39,315 bases of DNA from Microlunatus sp. GTDB taxonomy: Bacteria > Actinomycetota > Actinomycetes > Propionibacteriales > Propionibacteriaceae. Each line of letters begins with the position of its first letter. Within the stretch, counting starts at the first letter, position 1. Positions 32,232-39,315 of the stretch are shown here, in pieces. The notes beneath the pieces were generated by a model. It ran no database searches, was not told the DNA's origin, and saw only the letters and a program-made list of their open reading frames with translations. The stretch covers positions 1 to 39,315 of the forward strand of contig JAKDLH010000004.1 in assembly GCA_030452945.1 (NCBI GenBank). The letters are read 5' to 3'. The position numbers and the translations under genes were made by a program.

Positions 32232-34187
32232 ATGTCTTCCGCGCCAGCGGCCGACGGTGCGCTTGCCAAGCCGTGCGGACTGCTCCGATCCGTCGCCAGT
32301 CCGGCCGACCTGCGTCGGTTGGATGCTGATCAGCTGCCCGAGTTGGCGGAGGAGATCAGAGCCTTCCTGATCGAGCAGGTCAGCCAAACCGGCGGGCACC
32401 TGGGACCCAACCTCGGCGTGGTCGAGTTGACGCTCGCGATCCATCGGGTGTTCGACTCCCCGCGCGACCCGATCATCTTCGACACCGGTCACCAAAGCTA
32501 CGTGCACAAGATGCTGACGGGTCGCCAGAACGCCTTTCCCACGCTGCGACGGCCCGGCGGTCTGTCGGGCTATCCGAGCCGGTCGGAGTCCGAGCACGAC
32601 TGGGTGGAGAACTCGCACGCCTCGACCTCGCTGTCGTACGCGGCGGGGATCGCCCGCGGCCTTCAGCTGACAGGGAAGCCGGGCACGGTGGTCGCCTTCG
32701 TCGGCGACGGTGCGCTGACCGGCGGCATGGCCTGGGAGGCGCTGAACAATATCGCCGCGGACGAGGACCTGCCGTTGGTCATTGTGGTCAACGACAACGG
32801 CCGCTCCTACACTCCGACCGTCGGCGGCCTGGCCCGACACCTGACCGGGCTGCGCACCAACCCGCGCTACGAGCAGGTGCTGGGACGGGTCCGCCGCCAT
32901 GTCAGTCGGGCGCCGCTGTTCGGCCGGGCGGCGTACGATGTGCTGCACGGTCTGAAGAGCGGTCTGAAGGACGTGGTTGCCCCGCAAACCATGTTTGCCG
33001 ATCTCGGTCTGAAGTACCTCGGTCCGGTCGACGGTCACGACGAGGCTGCGGTGGAACGCGCGCTGCGGCACGCCAAGCAGTTCGGCGGCCCGGTGCTGGT
33101 GCATTGCCTGACCCGCAAAGGCAACGGGTTCTCCGCCGCGGAGAACCACGAAGAGGACAGATTTCATGCCGTCGGCCAGATCGACGCCAAGACCGGCGCC
33201 GCCATCGGTGGTCCGGGCGCGGTGAAGTGGACCGACGTATTCGCCGAGGAAATCCTCAAACTCGGTGCCGTCGACGAGCGCGTCGTGGCGATCAGTGCCG
33301 CGATGATCCATCCCACCGGTCTCAATCGGTTCGCCGCCGCCTTCCCGGAGCGGGTGATGGACGTCGGGATCGCCGAGCAGCACGCCGCGACATCGGCGGC
33401 GGGGCTGGCGATGGCCGGGTTGCACCCCGTGGTCGCGGTGTACGCGACGTTCCTGAACCGAGCCTTCGACCAAGTGCTGATGGACGTCGCCTTGCACCGG
33501 TGCGGGGTCACCTTCGTGCTGGACCGGGCCGGGATCACCGGACCCGACGGGGCCAGTCACCACGGGATGTGGGACATGTCAATCCTGCAGGTGGTGCCCG
33601 GACTCCAGCTGAGCGCCCCACGCGACGGCACGCGACTCCGCCAGACCTTGGCCACCGCGCTCACCATCGACGACGCGCCTAGTGTGATCCGCTACTCCAA
33701 CCAGCAGGTGCCGGCCGATCTCGACGCCGTGGCCAGCGATCGCGGTCTGGACATCCTGCTGCGCACCGAGCAGCGGCCGCGAGTGCTGGTCGTCGCGTAC
33801 GGGGAGATGTGCGGCACCGGCGTGGCCGTGGGTCGTCGGCTGTCGGACCAGGGGATCGGGGTGACCGTGGTCGACCCGGTGTGGGCGCTGCCGGTCAATC
33901 CCGCGTTGCTGGAACTGGCCGGCAGGCACCAACTGGTGATCAGCATCGAAGACAACAGTGTGGTGGGCGGTTGCGGTTCCCGGCTGGCTGGCGAACTCCG
34001 GCTCGCCGGCATCGACATCCCGTTCCGGGAGTTCGGCATCCCGCCGGAGTTCCTCCCGCACGGATCGCGGGCAGAACTGCTCGATCAACTGGGTCTGAAT
34101 GCGCAGGATATTGCCCGGTTCGCCGTGGAGGCGGTTGTCCGCGAGCGCGACGCGCGTGGACGGGGCGTCGACTCCGCGCGGGTGTAG
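32232..34187 (+). CDS. dxs: 1-deoxy-D-xylulose-5-phosphate synthase
   Basis: Joins pyruvate and glyceraldehyde 3-phosphate to give DXP, the first and rate-setting step of the MEP isoprenoid pathway (also feeding thiamine and pyridoxal). The 651-residue enzyme has the thiamine-diphosphate fold: [17 protein letters not shown] with His56, [16 protein letters not shown], the ThDP motif [16 protein letters not shown] (158-173), Glu382 in [10 protein letters not shown] (activates ThDP), [15 protein letters not shown], and a C-terminal transketolase domain with [14 protein letters not shown]. Length and order are normal. The ATG at 32232 has a likely leaderless promoter. Equivalent to Rv2682c in the same syntenic block. 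Confidence 0.97.
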   Translation: MSSAPAADGALAKPCGLLRSVASPADLRRLDADQLPELAEEIRAFLIEQVSQTGGHLGPNLGVVELTLAIHRVFDSPRDPIIFDTGHQSYVHKMLTGRQNAFPTLRRPGGLSGYPSRSESEHDWVENSHASTSLSYAAGIARGLQLTGKPGTVVAFVGDGALTGGMAWEALNNIAADEDLPLVIVVNDNGRSYTPTVGGLARHLTGLRTNPRYEQVLGRVRRHVSRAPLFGRAAYDVLHGLKSGLKDVVAPQTMFADLGLKYLGPVDGHDEAAVERALRHAKQFGGPVLVHCLTRKGNGFSAAENHEEDRFHAVGQIDAKTGAAIGGPGAVKWTDVFAEEILKLGAVDERVVAISAAMIHPTGLNRFAAAFPERVMDVGIAEQHAATSAAGLAMAGLHPVVAVYATFLNRAFDQVLMDVALHRCGVTFVLDRAGITGPDGASHHGMWDMSILQVVPGLQLSAPRDGTRLRQTLATALTIDDAPSVIRYSNQQVPADLDAVASDRGLDILLRTEQRPRVLVVAYGEMCGTGVAVGRRLSDQGIGVTVVDPVWALPVNPALLELAGRHQLVISIEDNSVVGGCGSRLAGELRLAGIDIPFREFGIPPEFLPHGSRAELLDQLGLNAQDIARFAVEAVVRERDARGRGVDSARV

Positions 34188-34213
34188 GTCTAGTCTGCTG
34201 CCGTACTCGCCTC

Positions 34214-34226
34214 GGGTTGAGAACCC
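34214..34226 (+). promoter_or_regulatory. Small hairpin in the leader of the amino-acid permease gene
   Basis: GGGTT (34214-34218) pairs with AACCC (34222-34226) around a 3-nt loop. It lies 19 nt before ATG 34246, upstream of a CGGAGTGG ribosome-binding site. TAGTCT (34191-34196) could be the -10 box. Function unclear; it may end some dxs transcripts. Confidence 0.3.
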
Positions 34227-34245
34227 CACGTGATCGGAGTGGCAG

Positions 34246-35745
34246 ATGAGCGTGATGCGGACCAAGAGCGTCGAGCAGTCCATCGCGGACACCGACGAAC
34301 CGGACTTCAAGCTCAAGAAGAGTCTGACGGCGCTCGACCTCACCGTGTTCGGCGTCGGGGTGATCATCGGAGCGGGAATCTTCACCCTGACCGGGCGTGC
34401 CGCCAGCACGCTGGCCGGGCCCTCGATCGTGCTGAGCTTCTTCATCTCCGCTCTAGCCTGCGGCTTCGCCGCCCTCTGCTATGCCGAGTTCGCCTCCACC
34501 GTCCCGGTCTCGGGCTCGGCCTACACCTTCTCCTACGCCAGCCTCGGGGAGATCCTGGCTTGGATTATCGGTTGGGATCTGCTGTTGGAGTTGCTGCTGG
34601 GTGCCAGCGTGGTGGCGCAGGGCTGGAGCGCGTACGCGGCCGTCTTCTTGTCCAACATCGGGCTCTCCTGGCCGGAGGCGATCGGCCCGGGCGGCACGAT
34701 CGACGTGCTCGCCATGATCCTGGTCGCGGTGCTGGCCATCTTGACCACCATCGGCATCAAGGAGTCCTTGCGGGTCAACATGGTGCTGGTCGGGGTGAAG
34801 CTGTTTGTGGTGCTGTTCGTGATCATCGCCGGCATCGGCTTCGTCAATACCGCCAACTACAGTCCTTTCGTCCCGCCGACCGGTCCGCCGGTCGCGGGTG
34901 CCGACGAGTGGTACGTGCAGCCGCTGATCCAGGCGGTGCTGGGCTGGGAGCCGAGTGCTTTCGGCGTCGGGGGCATCTTCGCCGGTGCGGCCCTGGTCTT
35001 CTTCGCCTACATCGGCTTCGACGTGGTGGCCACCACCGCGGAGGAGGCCAAGAACCCTCAGCGTGACCTGCCAATCGGGATCATCGCCTCCCTGGTGATC
35101 TGCACCCTGCTGTATGCCGCCGTGTCGCTGGTGATCACCGGCATGGTCAAGTACACCGACATCGACACCTCAGCCGCCCTGGCCACCGCCTTCACCAAGC
35201 TCGGCCACCCCGGGTACGCCACCTTGGTCTCCGCCGGTGCGGTCGCGGGCCTGACCACCGTGGTGCTCACGCTGCTGATCGGATCCAGCCGCGTCGTGTT
35301 CGCGATGTCGCGGGACCACCTGCTGCCGCCAGGGCTCAGCAAGGTGCATCCGAGGTTCCAGACCCCCTGGGTGATCACCATCATCATCGGCGTGATCGTC
35401 ATGCTGGTCGCGGGCCTGACCCCGATCGGCAAGCTGGAGGAGATGGTCAACATCGGCACCCTGACGGCCTTCATCCTGGTCTCCATCGGGGTGATCGTGC
35501 TCCGCCGGACCCGCCCGGATCTGCCACGGGCATTCAAGGTTCCCTTGGTGCCGGTGCTGCCCATCATCTCCGCGGCGATCTGCCTGTGGCTGAGTCTCAA
35601 CCTCTCCATCGAGACCTGGTTCCGGTTCGTGATCTGGATGGCCCTCGGGTTCATCATCTACTTCGCCTACGGCTACCGGAAGGCGCGGCTGGCCACCGGT
35701 GAGACGCTGCAGCAGATGACTCACCACCACAAACTGGAGGAGTAG
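34246..35745 (+). CDS. APC-family amino-acid permease (cationic amino-acid transporter type)
   Basis: A 499-residue cytoplasmic-membrane permease with about 12-13 helices. LTALDLTVFGVGVIIGAGIFTLTG (TM1) contains the GxGIF substrate-binding signature; ALCYAEFASTVPVSGSAYTFSYASLGEILAWIIGWDLLLE is typical of the CAT/YfnA subfamily. The helix 6 region FFAYIGFDVVATTAEEAKNPQRDLPIGI is the other strong signature. Relatives carry cationic or small neutral amino acids with protons; the substrate here is not fixed. It follows dxs by 58 nt with its own ribosome-binding site (CGGAGTGG). Its end overlaps a GGAGGAG site used by the next gene, so the two may be co-transcribed. Confidence 0.9.
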   Translation: MSVMRTKSVEQSIADTDEPDFKLKKSLTALDLTVFGVGVIIGAGIFTLTGRAASTLAGPSIVLSFFISALACGFAALCYAEFASTVPVSGSAYTFSYASLGEILAWIIGWDLLLELLLGASVVAQGWSAYAAVFLSNIGLSWPEAIGPGGTIDVLAMILVAVLAILTTIGIKESLRVNMVLVGVKLFVVLFVIIAGIGFVNTANYSPFVPPTGPPVAGADEWYVQPLIQAVLGWEPSAFGVGGIFAGAALVFFAYIGFDVVATTAEEAKNPQRDLPIGIIASLVICTLLYAAVSLVITGMVKYTDIDTSAALATAFTKLGHPGYATLVSAGAVAGLTTVVLTLLIGSSRVVFAMSRDHLLPPGLSKVHPRFQTPWVITIIIGVIVMLVAGLTPIGKLEEMVNIGTLTAFILVSIGVIVLRRTRPDLPRAFKVPLVPVLPIISAAICLWLSLNLSIETWFRFVIWMALGFIIYFAYGYRKARLATGETLQQMTHHHKLEE

Positions 35746-35747
35746 AC

Positions 35748-36617
35748 ACGGGACGCCGAAGCGACCCCCACTGGGAGTTCCGACACCGAAACCATCCCTG
35801 GCCTGGGGTGGTCTCGGCGGTTGGGTACCGCACGCCGGCGCCGGACTATCCGGTGCACTACGGTCTGCCCTCACCATGGCTGACGGTGATCTTCAGTCTT
35901 GATGACGGGGTGGAGTCAGCCAGCGAACTGGCCGACCTGCCGGGGGCGAAACCGGCCCCGATCATCGCGTCCGGACTGCACACGAGATCGAGCTTCGTCC
36001 TCCAGCGGCCCGGCCAGACCGGCATCCAGCTCGCGGTGCACCCCCTCGCGGCGCGCGCCTTGTTCGCTCGACCGGCCTCGGAGCTGAGTGTCACTGAGCA
36101 CGACGGGCGGGACGTTCTGGGTCAGCGTGGGGTGATCACCCAAGAGCGGTTGGCCGAGACCAGCGACTGGCCCGAAGCGTTCGGGTTGCTGGATGCCCAC
36201 CTGAGGTCAGCTTGGCAGCGCCGAGCCCGGGTCGAGGTGCGCACCGAGCTGCGCCACGCCTGGAGTCTGCTGGAGGCCAGCGGCGGGCGCCTGCCGATCA
36301 CCGAGGTCGCCGCTCGGGTGGGGCTCACCTCGCGTCATCTGGGCACCCTCTTCACCCGTGAGGTCGGCCGGACACCGAAGACGATCGCTCAATTGATCCG
36401 CTTCCAGCGTGCGGTCGAGGGCATCAAGACTTCGGTCGCCCGGAGCGGCCGGGCCGATCTCGCCGGCGTGGCAGCTCGCACCGGATATGCGGATCAGTCG
36501 CATCTGACCCACGACTTCGGCGACCGGCTCGGCGTCCCTCCGTCGACCTGGATCATCCAGGAGTTCCGAAACCTCCAAGACCACGGATCGCTGACGGGGA
36601 CAGAATCGCTGGCATGA
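35748..36617 (+). CDS. AraC-family transcriptional regulator, probable ACG start
   Basis: A 289-residue regulator with a C-terminal double helix-turn-helix: LPITEVAARVGLTSRHLGTLFTREVGRTPKTIAQLIRFQRA and LAGVAARTGYADQSHLTHDFGDRLGVPPSTW. The N-terminal effector domain reads WEFRHRNHPWPGVVSAVGYRTPAPDYPVHYGLPSPWLTVIFSLDD, matching the GYxG-GLPSxxLT pattern of this family. The first ordinary start codon, GTG 35808, would remove conserved-looking residues. In the same frame an ACG at 35748 sits 5 nt after GGAGGAG (35736-35742), giving TGRRSDPHWEFR. ACG initiation, or an ATG-to-ACG change or error, is the best explanation; the fallback CDS is 35808-36617. The stop overlaps the VOC gene start by ATGA, so it may control that gene. 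Confidence 0.72.
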   Translation, partial: TGRRSDPHWEFRHRNHPWPGVVSAVGYRTPAPDYPVHYGLPSPWLTVIFSLDDGVESASELADLPGAKPAPIIASGLHTRSSFVLQRPGQTGIQLAVHPLAARALFARPASELSVTEHDGRDVLGQRGVITQERLAETSDWPEAFGLLDAHLRSAWQRRARVEVRTELRHAWSLLEASGGRLPITEVAARVGLTSRHLGTLFTREVGRTPKTIAQLIRFQRAVEGIKTSVARSGRADLAGVAARTGYADQSHLTHDFGDRLGVPPSTWIIQEFRNLQDHGSLTGTESLA

Positions 36618-37033
36618 ACACCTCTACCAATCCCACGCCGACCCGACCCAGTGTCTGGCTCACACTCCAAGCGCACGACGCACCGGCCCTGATCGAGTTC
36701 TACACCCAAGCCTTCGGGTTCGAACTCCGGGCCCGCTACGACGAGGAAGGGACCGACCGGGTCGCTCACGCCGAGCTGTGTTGGCCGGAGGGCTCCGGTG
36801 GGTTGATGATGGGCTCTCACAAGCCGGCCGGTGAGTGGACCACCCAGCCCGGCACGGCCGCCGCGTACGTGGTGGTCAGTGACCCGGCCGTCCTGCGGCA
36901 GCGGATCGTCGACCACGGCGGCGCCCGTAGCGTTGGTGAGCTAAACGAGAAGGACTACGGGTCGAGCGACTTCGCCGTCGTCGACCCGGAAGGCAACCAG
37001 TGGTCGTTTGGCACCTACGCTGGCGCGGCCTGA
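36614..37033 (+). CDS. VOC/glyoxalase-fold protein
   Basis: A 139-residue vicinal-oxygen-chelate superfamily protein. The fold shows as paired beta-alpha-beta-beta-beta units: SVWLTLQAHDAPALIEFYTQAFGFELRARY, HAELCWPEGSGGLMMGSH, AAYVVVSDPAVLRQRIVDHGG, and DFAVVDPEGNQWSFGTYAG. The ending DPEGNxWSFG is the hallmark of the PhnB-like/glyoxalase group. Metal ligands cannot be set with confidence, and an enzymatic or binding (resistance) role is open. ATG 36614 overlaps the regulator stop (ATGA), so the AraC-like gene and this one form a two-gene unit. It converges on the MHS transporter with a 15-nt gap. Confidence 0.85.
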   Translation: MNTSTNPTPTRPSVWLTLQAHDAPALIEFYTQAFGFELRARYDEEGTDRVAHAELCWPEGSGGLMMGSHKPAGEWTTQPGTAAAYVVVSDPAVLRQRIVDHGGARSVGELNEKDYGSSDFAVVDPEGNQWSFGTYAGAA

Positions 37034-37048
37034 CCCGCTCGCTGCGAG

Positions 37049-38398
37049 CTACGGGGCGGGTACGCGGTCCTCGTCGTGCAGCATGCTGGTCGCTGCGGTC
37101 TCTGGCATCTTCAAGGCGATGAGAATGATCAGCACCAAGATCGCGACACCAACCGTGTAGATGCCGGGGGCGATGAGCAGACCCGTTTGGGCGATGAGCC
37201 AGGTGGCCACCAACGGGGCGGTACCGCCGAACACCGTGTAGGACATGTTGTAGCTGATCATTGCGCCGCTGAGACGATTGCGGGTCGGGAATAACTCCAG
37301 GATCGTCACGCCAAACACCCCCCAGAAGATGCCGCCAGTGATACCGATGATGAGCTGGCCGGCCAGGATGGACCACAGCGTGCCGTGGCCCGCGAGCCAG
37401 AATGCGGGCAGGTACAAGACGATGATGGCACTGATGACGCTAAAGAGGACGGGCCGGCGGCCGAATCTGTCGGACAGTGCGCCACCTATCCAGAAAAACA
37501 CGAAGGCAATGAATAAGGCGATGCCGTTGGTCAGCAGGGCCTGACCTTGTTCCACCCCTGCTGAGGATTTGAGATAGACGACCATGTAACCACTGAATAG
37601 GTAGAACATGAGACTGGATAGCGCGGCAAGGGCTAACGTGTGAACCACGGCTAGGCGGGACGAGGTCTCCTTTTGCTCGAGATTTTGTGACCTGGCCATC
37701 TCTTGAGCTTCTTTGGCCGCTTCGAAGGCGGGGGACTCATCTACGTTCTTGCGAATGTAGAATCCGATGAGTGCGATCGGCCCGGCGACCAAGAACGCGA
37801 TGCGCCATCCCCAGGACTCGTACATGTCGGGGCCGAGCGCGTTCATGAGCAGCAGCACGAAGAGCGCCGCCACAACTGACGGAACGGTGGTGAAACTGTA
37901 GTTAAACCCGACATACAGCCCGCGTTTCTCGGCCGGCGCATGCTCGCCCATGAACGCGTTGGAGGTGACAGTCTCTCCGGCCGCCGAGAAACCTTGCACC
38001 ATGCGGCAGGCCAGGAGCAGGATCGGTGCCAGGATTCCGATCTGTTGATAGGTGGGCAGGAGACCGATTGCCATGGTCGCTGCACCCGCGGAGAGGATGA
38101 CGATGACGAGCAGTCTGCGACGGCCGATCCGGTCACCGAGAAGACCGAATACGATACCGCCGAGCGGGCGCATGAGGAAGCCCACAGCATAAACGCCGAA
38201 GACTGCCAGGATCTCGGTCACGTCGTCTTGTTCAGGGAAGAATAGTTTACCGATGATCACTGCCGAATAGGCATAGATGACGAAGTCATACCACTCAACA
38301 AACTGACCAACTGCAGAAGACGCAACGACACGTCGTAGTGATGTCCTCGACGAACGCTCGGCAGGATCGGGTATTCCTGTACGTGAGGGTGATGTCAT
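37049..38398 (-). CDS. MHS-family MFS transporter (ProP/ShiA-like)
   Basis: A 449-residue metabolite:H+ symporter of the MHS branch. Signatures: VVASSAVGQFVEWYDFVIYAYSA (TM1), FLMRPLGGIVFGLLGDRIGRRRLL (motif A), GFSAAGETVTSNAFMGEHAPAEKRG, and a long central loop NVDESPAFEAAKEAQEMARSQ. The latter GGALSDRFGRRPVL repeats motif A. Substrates in the family include proline/betaine, citrate, shikimate and dicarboxylates; none can be picked. ATG 38398 is preferred: a -10-like TAGAAT would start the mRNA near 38406, after the alternative ATG 38410, and GGGA lies 6 nt upstream. Base use differs from neighbours: 37561-37620 has 25 G+C in 60, far below the rest, which suggests later acquisition. Confidence 0.88.
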   Translation of the reverse strand: MTSPSRTGIPDPAERSSRTSLRRVVASSAVGQFVEWYDFVIYAYSAVIIGKLFFPEQDDVTEILAVFGVYAVGFLMRPLGGIVFGLLGDRIGRRRLLVIVILSAGAATMAIGLLPTYQQIGILAPILLLACRMVQGFSAAGETVTSNAFMGEHAPAEKRGLYVGFNYSFTTVPSVVAALFVLLLMNALGPDMYESWGWRIAFLVAGPIALIGFYIRKNVDESPAFEAAKEAQEMARSQNLEQKETSSRLAVVHTLALAALSSLMFYLFSGYMVVYLKSSAGVEQGQALLTNGIALFIAFVFFWIGGALSDRFGRRPVLFSVISAIIVLYLPAFWLAGHGTLWSILAGQLIIGITGGIFWGVFGVTILELFPTRNRLSGAMISYNMSYTVFGGTAPLVATWLIAQTGLLIAPGIYTVGVAILVLIILIALKMPETAATSMLHDEDRVPAP

Positions 38399-38412
38399 AA
38401 CATTTCCCATTG

Positions 38413-38440
38413 ATTCTATGGCGCTCGTTTCTACGAGCGC
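38413..38440 (-). promoter_or_regulatory. -10 box and dyad operator of the MHS transporter
   Basis: On the minus strand TAGAAT (38413-38418) is a good -10. Immediately upstream, GCGCTCG (38421-38427) and CGAGCGC (38434-38440) form a perfect 7-bp dyad around TTTCTA, lying in the -35/-10 spacer. A repressor bound there would block RNA polymerase. Confidence 0.5.
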
Positions 38441-38660
38441 AGTGCGGTCCGACTGTGTGGTGGGCCGAGTGTGTCATCTGAGGGTGATTGCCCGGCAGGT
38501 GTCGTCTCGCTGGGTGGCACGATCCACGGTTCTCCTGATCGCTGTGTTGTCTGGGGACGGACCCTCTGGCCGTGCTCTCGCAGCGCCAACCTGACCGCAT
38601 CATGCGTGACTCACTTGAGAACGCAGTGACCGAAGGTGCACCAGACCGGGATGACTCAGC

Positions 38661-38888
38661 TCAGTTGTCGATCGGCCGGGCTGGACGGCGACGCCAATCC
38701 GGGATCGCCGGCGCCTCGTACCACCGCTCCAGTTCATGTTCATCAGATCTGCCATCCAGGCTCGCCCGCGCCTCAGACCCACTCGTACCGAGGCCGTCCA
38801 GATAGCGCTCGTGCAGGTACACCTGACGCGCCATCGCCTTCCGCGCTGCCAGCCAGAGCGGCCGCAGACTGAAGCTATGCATAGTCAT
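38661..38888 (-). CDS. Small basic hypothetical protein
   Basis: A 75-residue protein starting MTMHSFSLRPLWLAARKAMARQ then VYLHERYLDGLG. The N-terminal helix with LRPLW and a following QVYLHERYL recalls short actinobacterial hypotheticals of the form 'LRxLWxAxxxAxRRQxxLHERY', whose function is unknown. The C-terminal half is Arg/Glu-rich with LERWYEAPAIPDWRRRP. ATG 38888 has a strong GGGGAGGAG site 8 nt upstream, which is the best support for translation. It sits between selO and the MHS gene, all on the minus strand. The 262 nt between it and the MHS start hold the transporter promoter/dyad and nothing else I could recognise. Confidence 0.55.
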   Translation of the reverse strand: MTMHSFSLRPLWLAARKAMARQVYLHERYLDGLGTSGSEARASLDGRSDEHELERWYEAPAIPDWRRRPARPIDN

Positions 38889-38967
38889 GAGCCCGCTCCT
38901 CCCCTGACGGCGGAGCACAACTAAACCCCGATCGCCCCCAAAATCGTACCCGCGCCGACCGGCGTCA

Positions 38968-39315
38968 TCAGGTTCCACAAAAGGTCCGATAGACGCCGAA
39001 GTCGCGGGGGGCCGGGTCAGCGTATCCGGACAGATCAGGTTGTTCTCGAAACGGGTTGGTCACGGCGCTCAGCAGCTGTTCGTAGGGCTGCAGGTCGCCG
39101 CCGGCTGCGGCTGTGAGCGCGTCCTCGACCAGATGGTTCCGGGGAACGTAGACCGGATTGACCTGGTCCATCTGAATGGCGTCGGGAGCGAACCGGCGCC
39201 ACTGCTGCAGCCAGGCGCTGGTGGCTGCCGCTTCCGGCAGCAGCTGATGGATGCGGTCGTTGTCTGGTGCTGCTGCGGTGCTCAGTGAGCGGAGGAAGGA
39301 GGTGTAGTCGACGGC
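38968..39315 (-). CDS. selO: Protein adenylyltransferase SelO, C-terminal part
   Basis: Pseudokinase-fold enzyme that transfers AMP from ATP to Ser/Thr/Tyr residues of target proteins (SelO/YdiU). Only the last 115 residues are inside the window; the 5' part runs off the right edge. Visible: DYTSFLRSL, a WLQQWRRF helix, MDQVNPVYVPRNHLVEDAL (the strongest family signature, NPxxxPRNHxVE), AVTNPFREQPDL, and the usual C-terminus DFGVYRTFCGT. Bacterial and eukaryotic SelO proteins end with a conserved cysteine (selenocysteine in vertebrates) in this tail, here CGT. The kinase-like active site is not in the window. Confidence 0.92.
   Translation of the reverse strand, partial: AVDYTSFLRSLSTAAAPDNDRIHQLLPEAAATSAWLQQWRRFAPDAIQMDQVNPVYVPRNHLVEDALTAAAGGDLQPYEQLLSAVTNPFREQPDLSGYADPAPRDFGVYRTFCGT

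Noticed and set aside
32061-33563. 500-codon open frame on the minus strand opposite dxs
   Set aside because: dxs has all catalytic motifs at normal spacing; the antisense frame has no start signal and no family features.
38295-38603. Minus-strand open frame overlapping the start of the MHS transporter
   Set aside because: It overlaps the transporter's promoter and N-terminus, has no ribosome-binding site, and its residues are unlike any known protein.

Overview
This is a high-GC actinobacterial chromosome segment. It carries the conserved block also known from Mycobacterium tuberculosis (Rv2682c to Rv2700): dxs, the TRAM RNA methyltransferase, a KimA-like permease, the ceoB/ceoC RCK pair, an OB-fold protein, DUF3710, dut, DUF3093 and DUF4193. 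GTG and TTG starts, TAnnnT -10 boxes 6-7 nt before start codons (leaderless mRNAs), SepH, a SARP/AfsR regulator and a cysteine-rich ferrochelatase all agree with Actinomycetota. A member of the Propionibacteriales is my guess, not something the sequence proves. No rRNA, tRNA, CRISPR array, insertion sequence or prophage was seen.

Layout. 1-7291: 3' end of a rhodanese sulfurtransferase, sepH on the minus strand, then a MoxR-like AAA ATPase, a VWA protein, an FAD oxidoreductase and a membrane protein. 7341-11813: dTDP-rhamnose synthesis (rfbA, rfbB and a fused rmlC-rmlD), interrupted by an AbiEi/DUF559-like gene. 11743-14293: MFS exporter and ferrochelatase. 14439-17278: DUF4193, DUF4235 (minus), DUF3093, dut, DUF3710 and OB-fold. 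17280-20759: potassium module, with ceoB and ceoC divergent from kimA. 20912-25043: frameshifted TRAM methyltransferase and aconitase. 25146-27938: Fpg/Nei glycosylase, zinc alcohol dehydrogenase, DUF6325 and a frameshifted SHOCT protein. 28048-31208: AfsR-type SARP regulator divergent from a small unknown protein. 31331-37033: HIT protein, a conserved hypothetical, dxs, an amino-acid permease, an AraC-family regulator and a VOC protein. 37049-39315: an MHS transporter with lower local GC, a small ORF and the 3' end of selO.

Points of most interest are in small DNA structures between ordinary genes. Three 7-bp direct repeats at exact 11-bp spacing lie between the SARP gene and its divergent neighbour. 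A promoter fires onto a leaderless, arginine-rich seven-codon mini-ORF whose stop overlaps the kimA start. A perfect 20-bp inverted repeat lies between sepH and the AAA ATPase. A perfect 18-bp palindrome lies upstream of acnA. Short tandem repeats begin on the stop codons of three different genes. Two single-base frameshifts, one probable ACG start and one doubtful N-terminus mean that either real decay or sequence errors should be checked.
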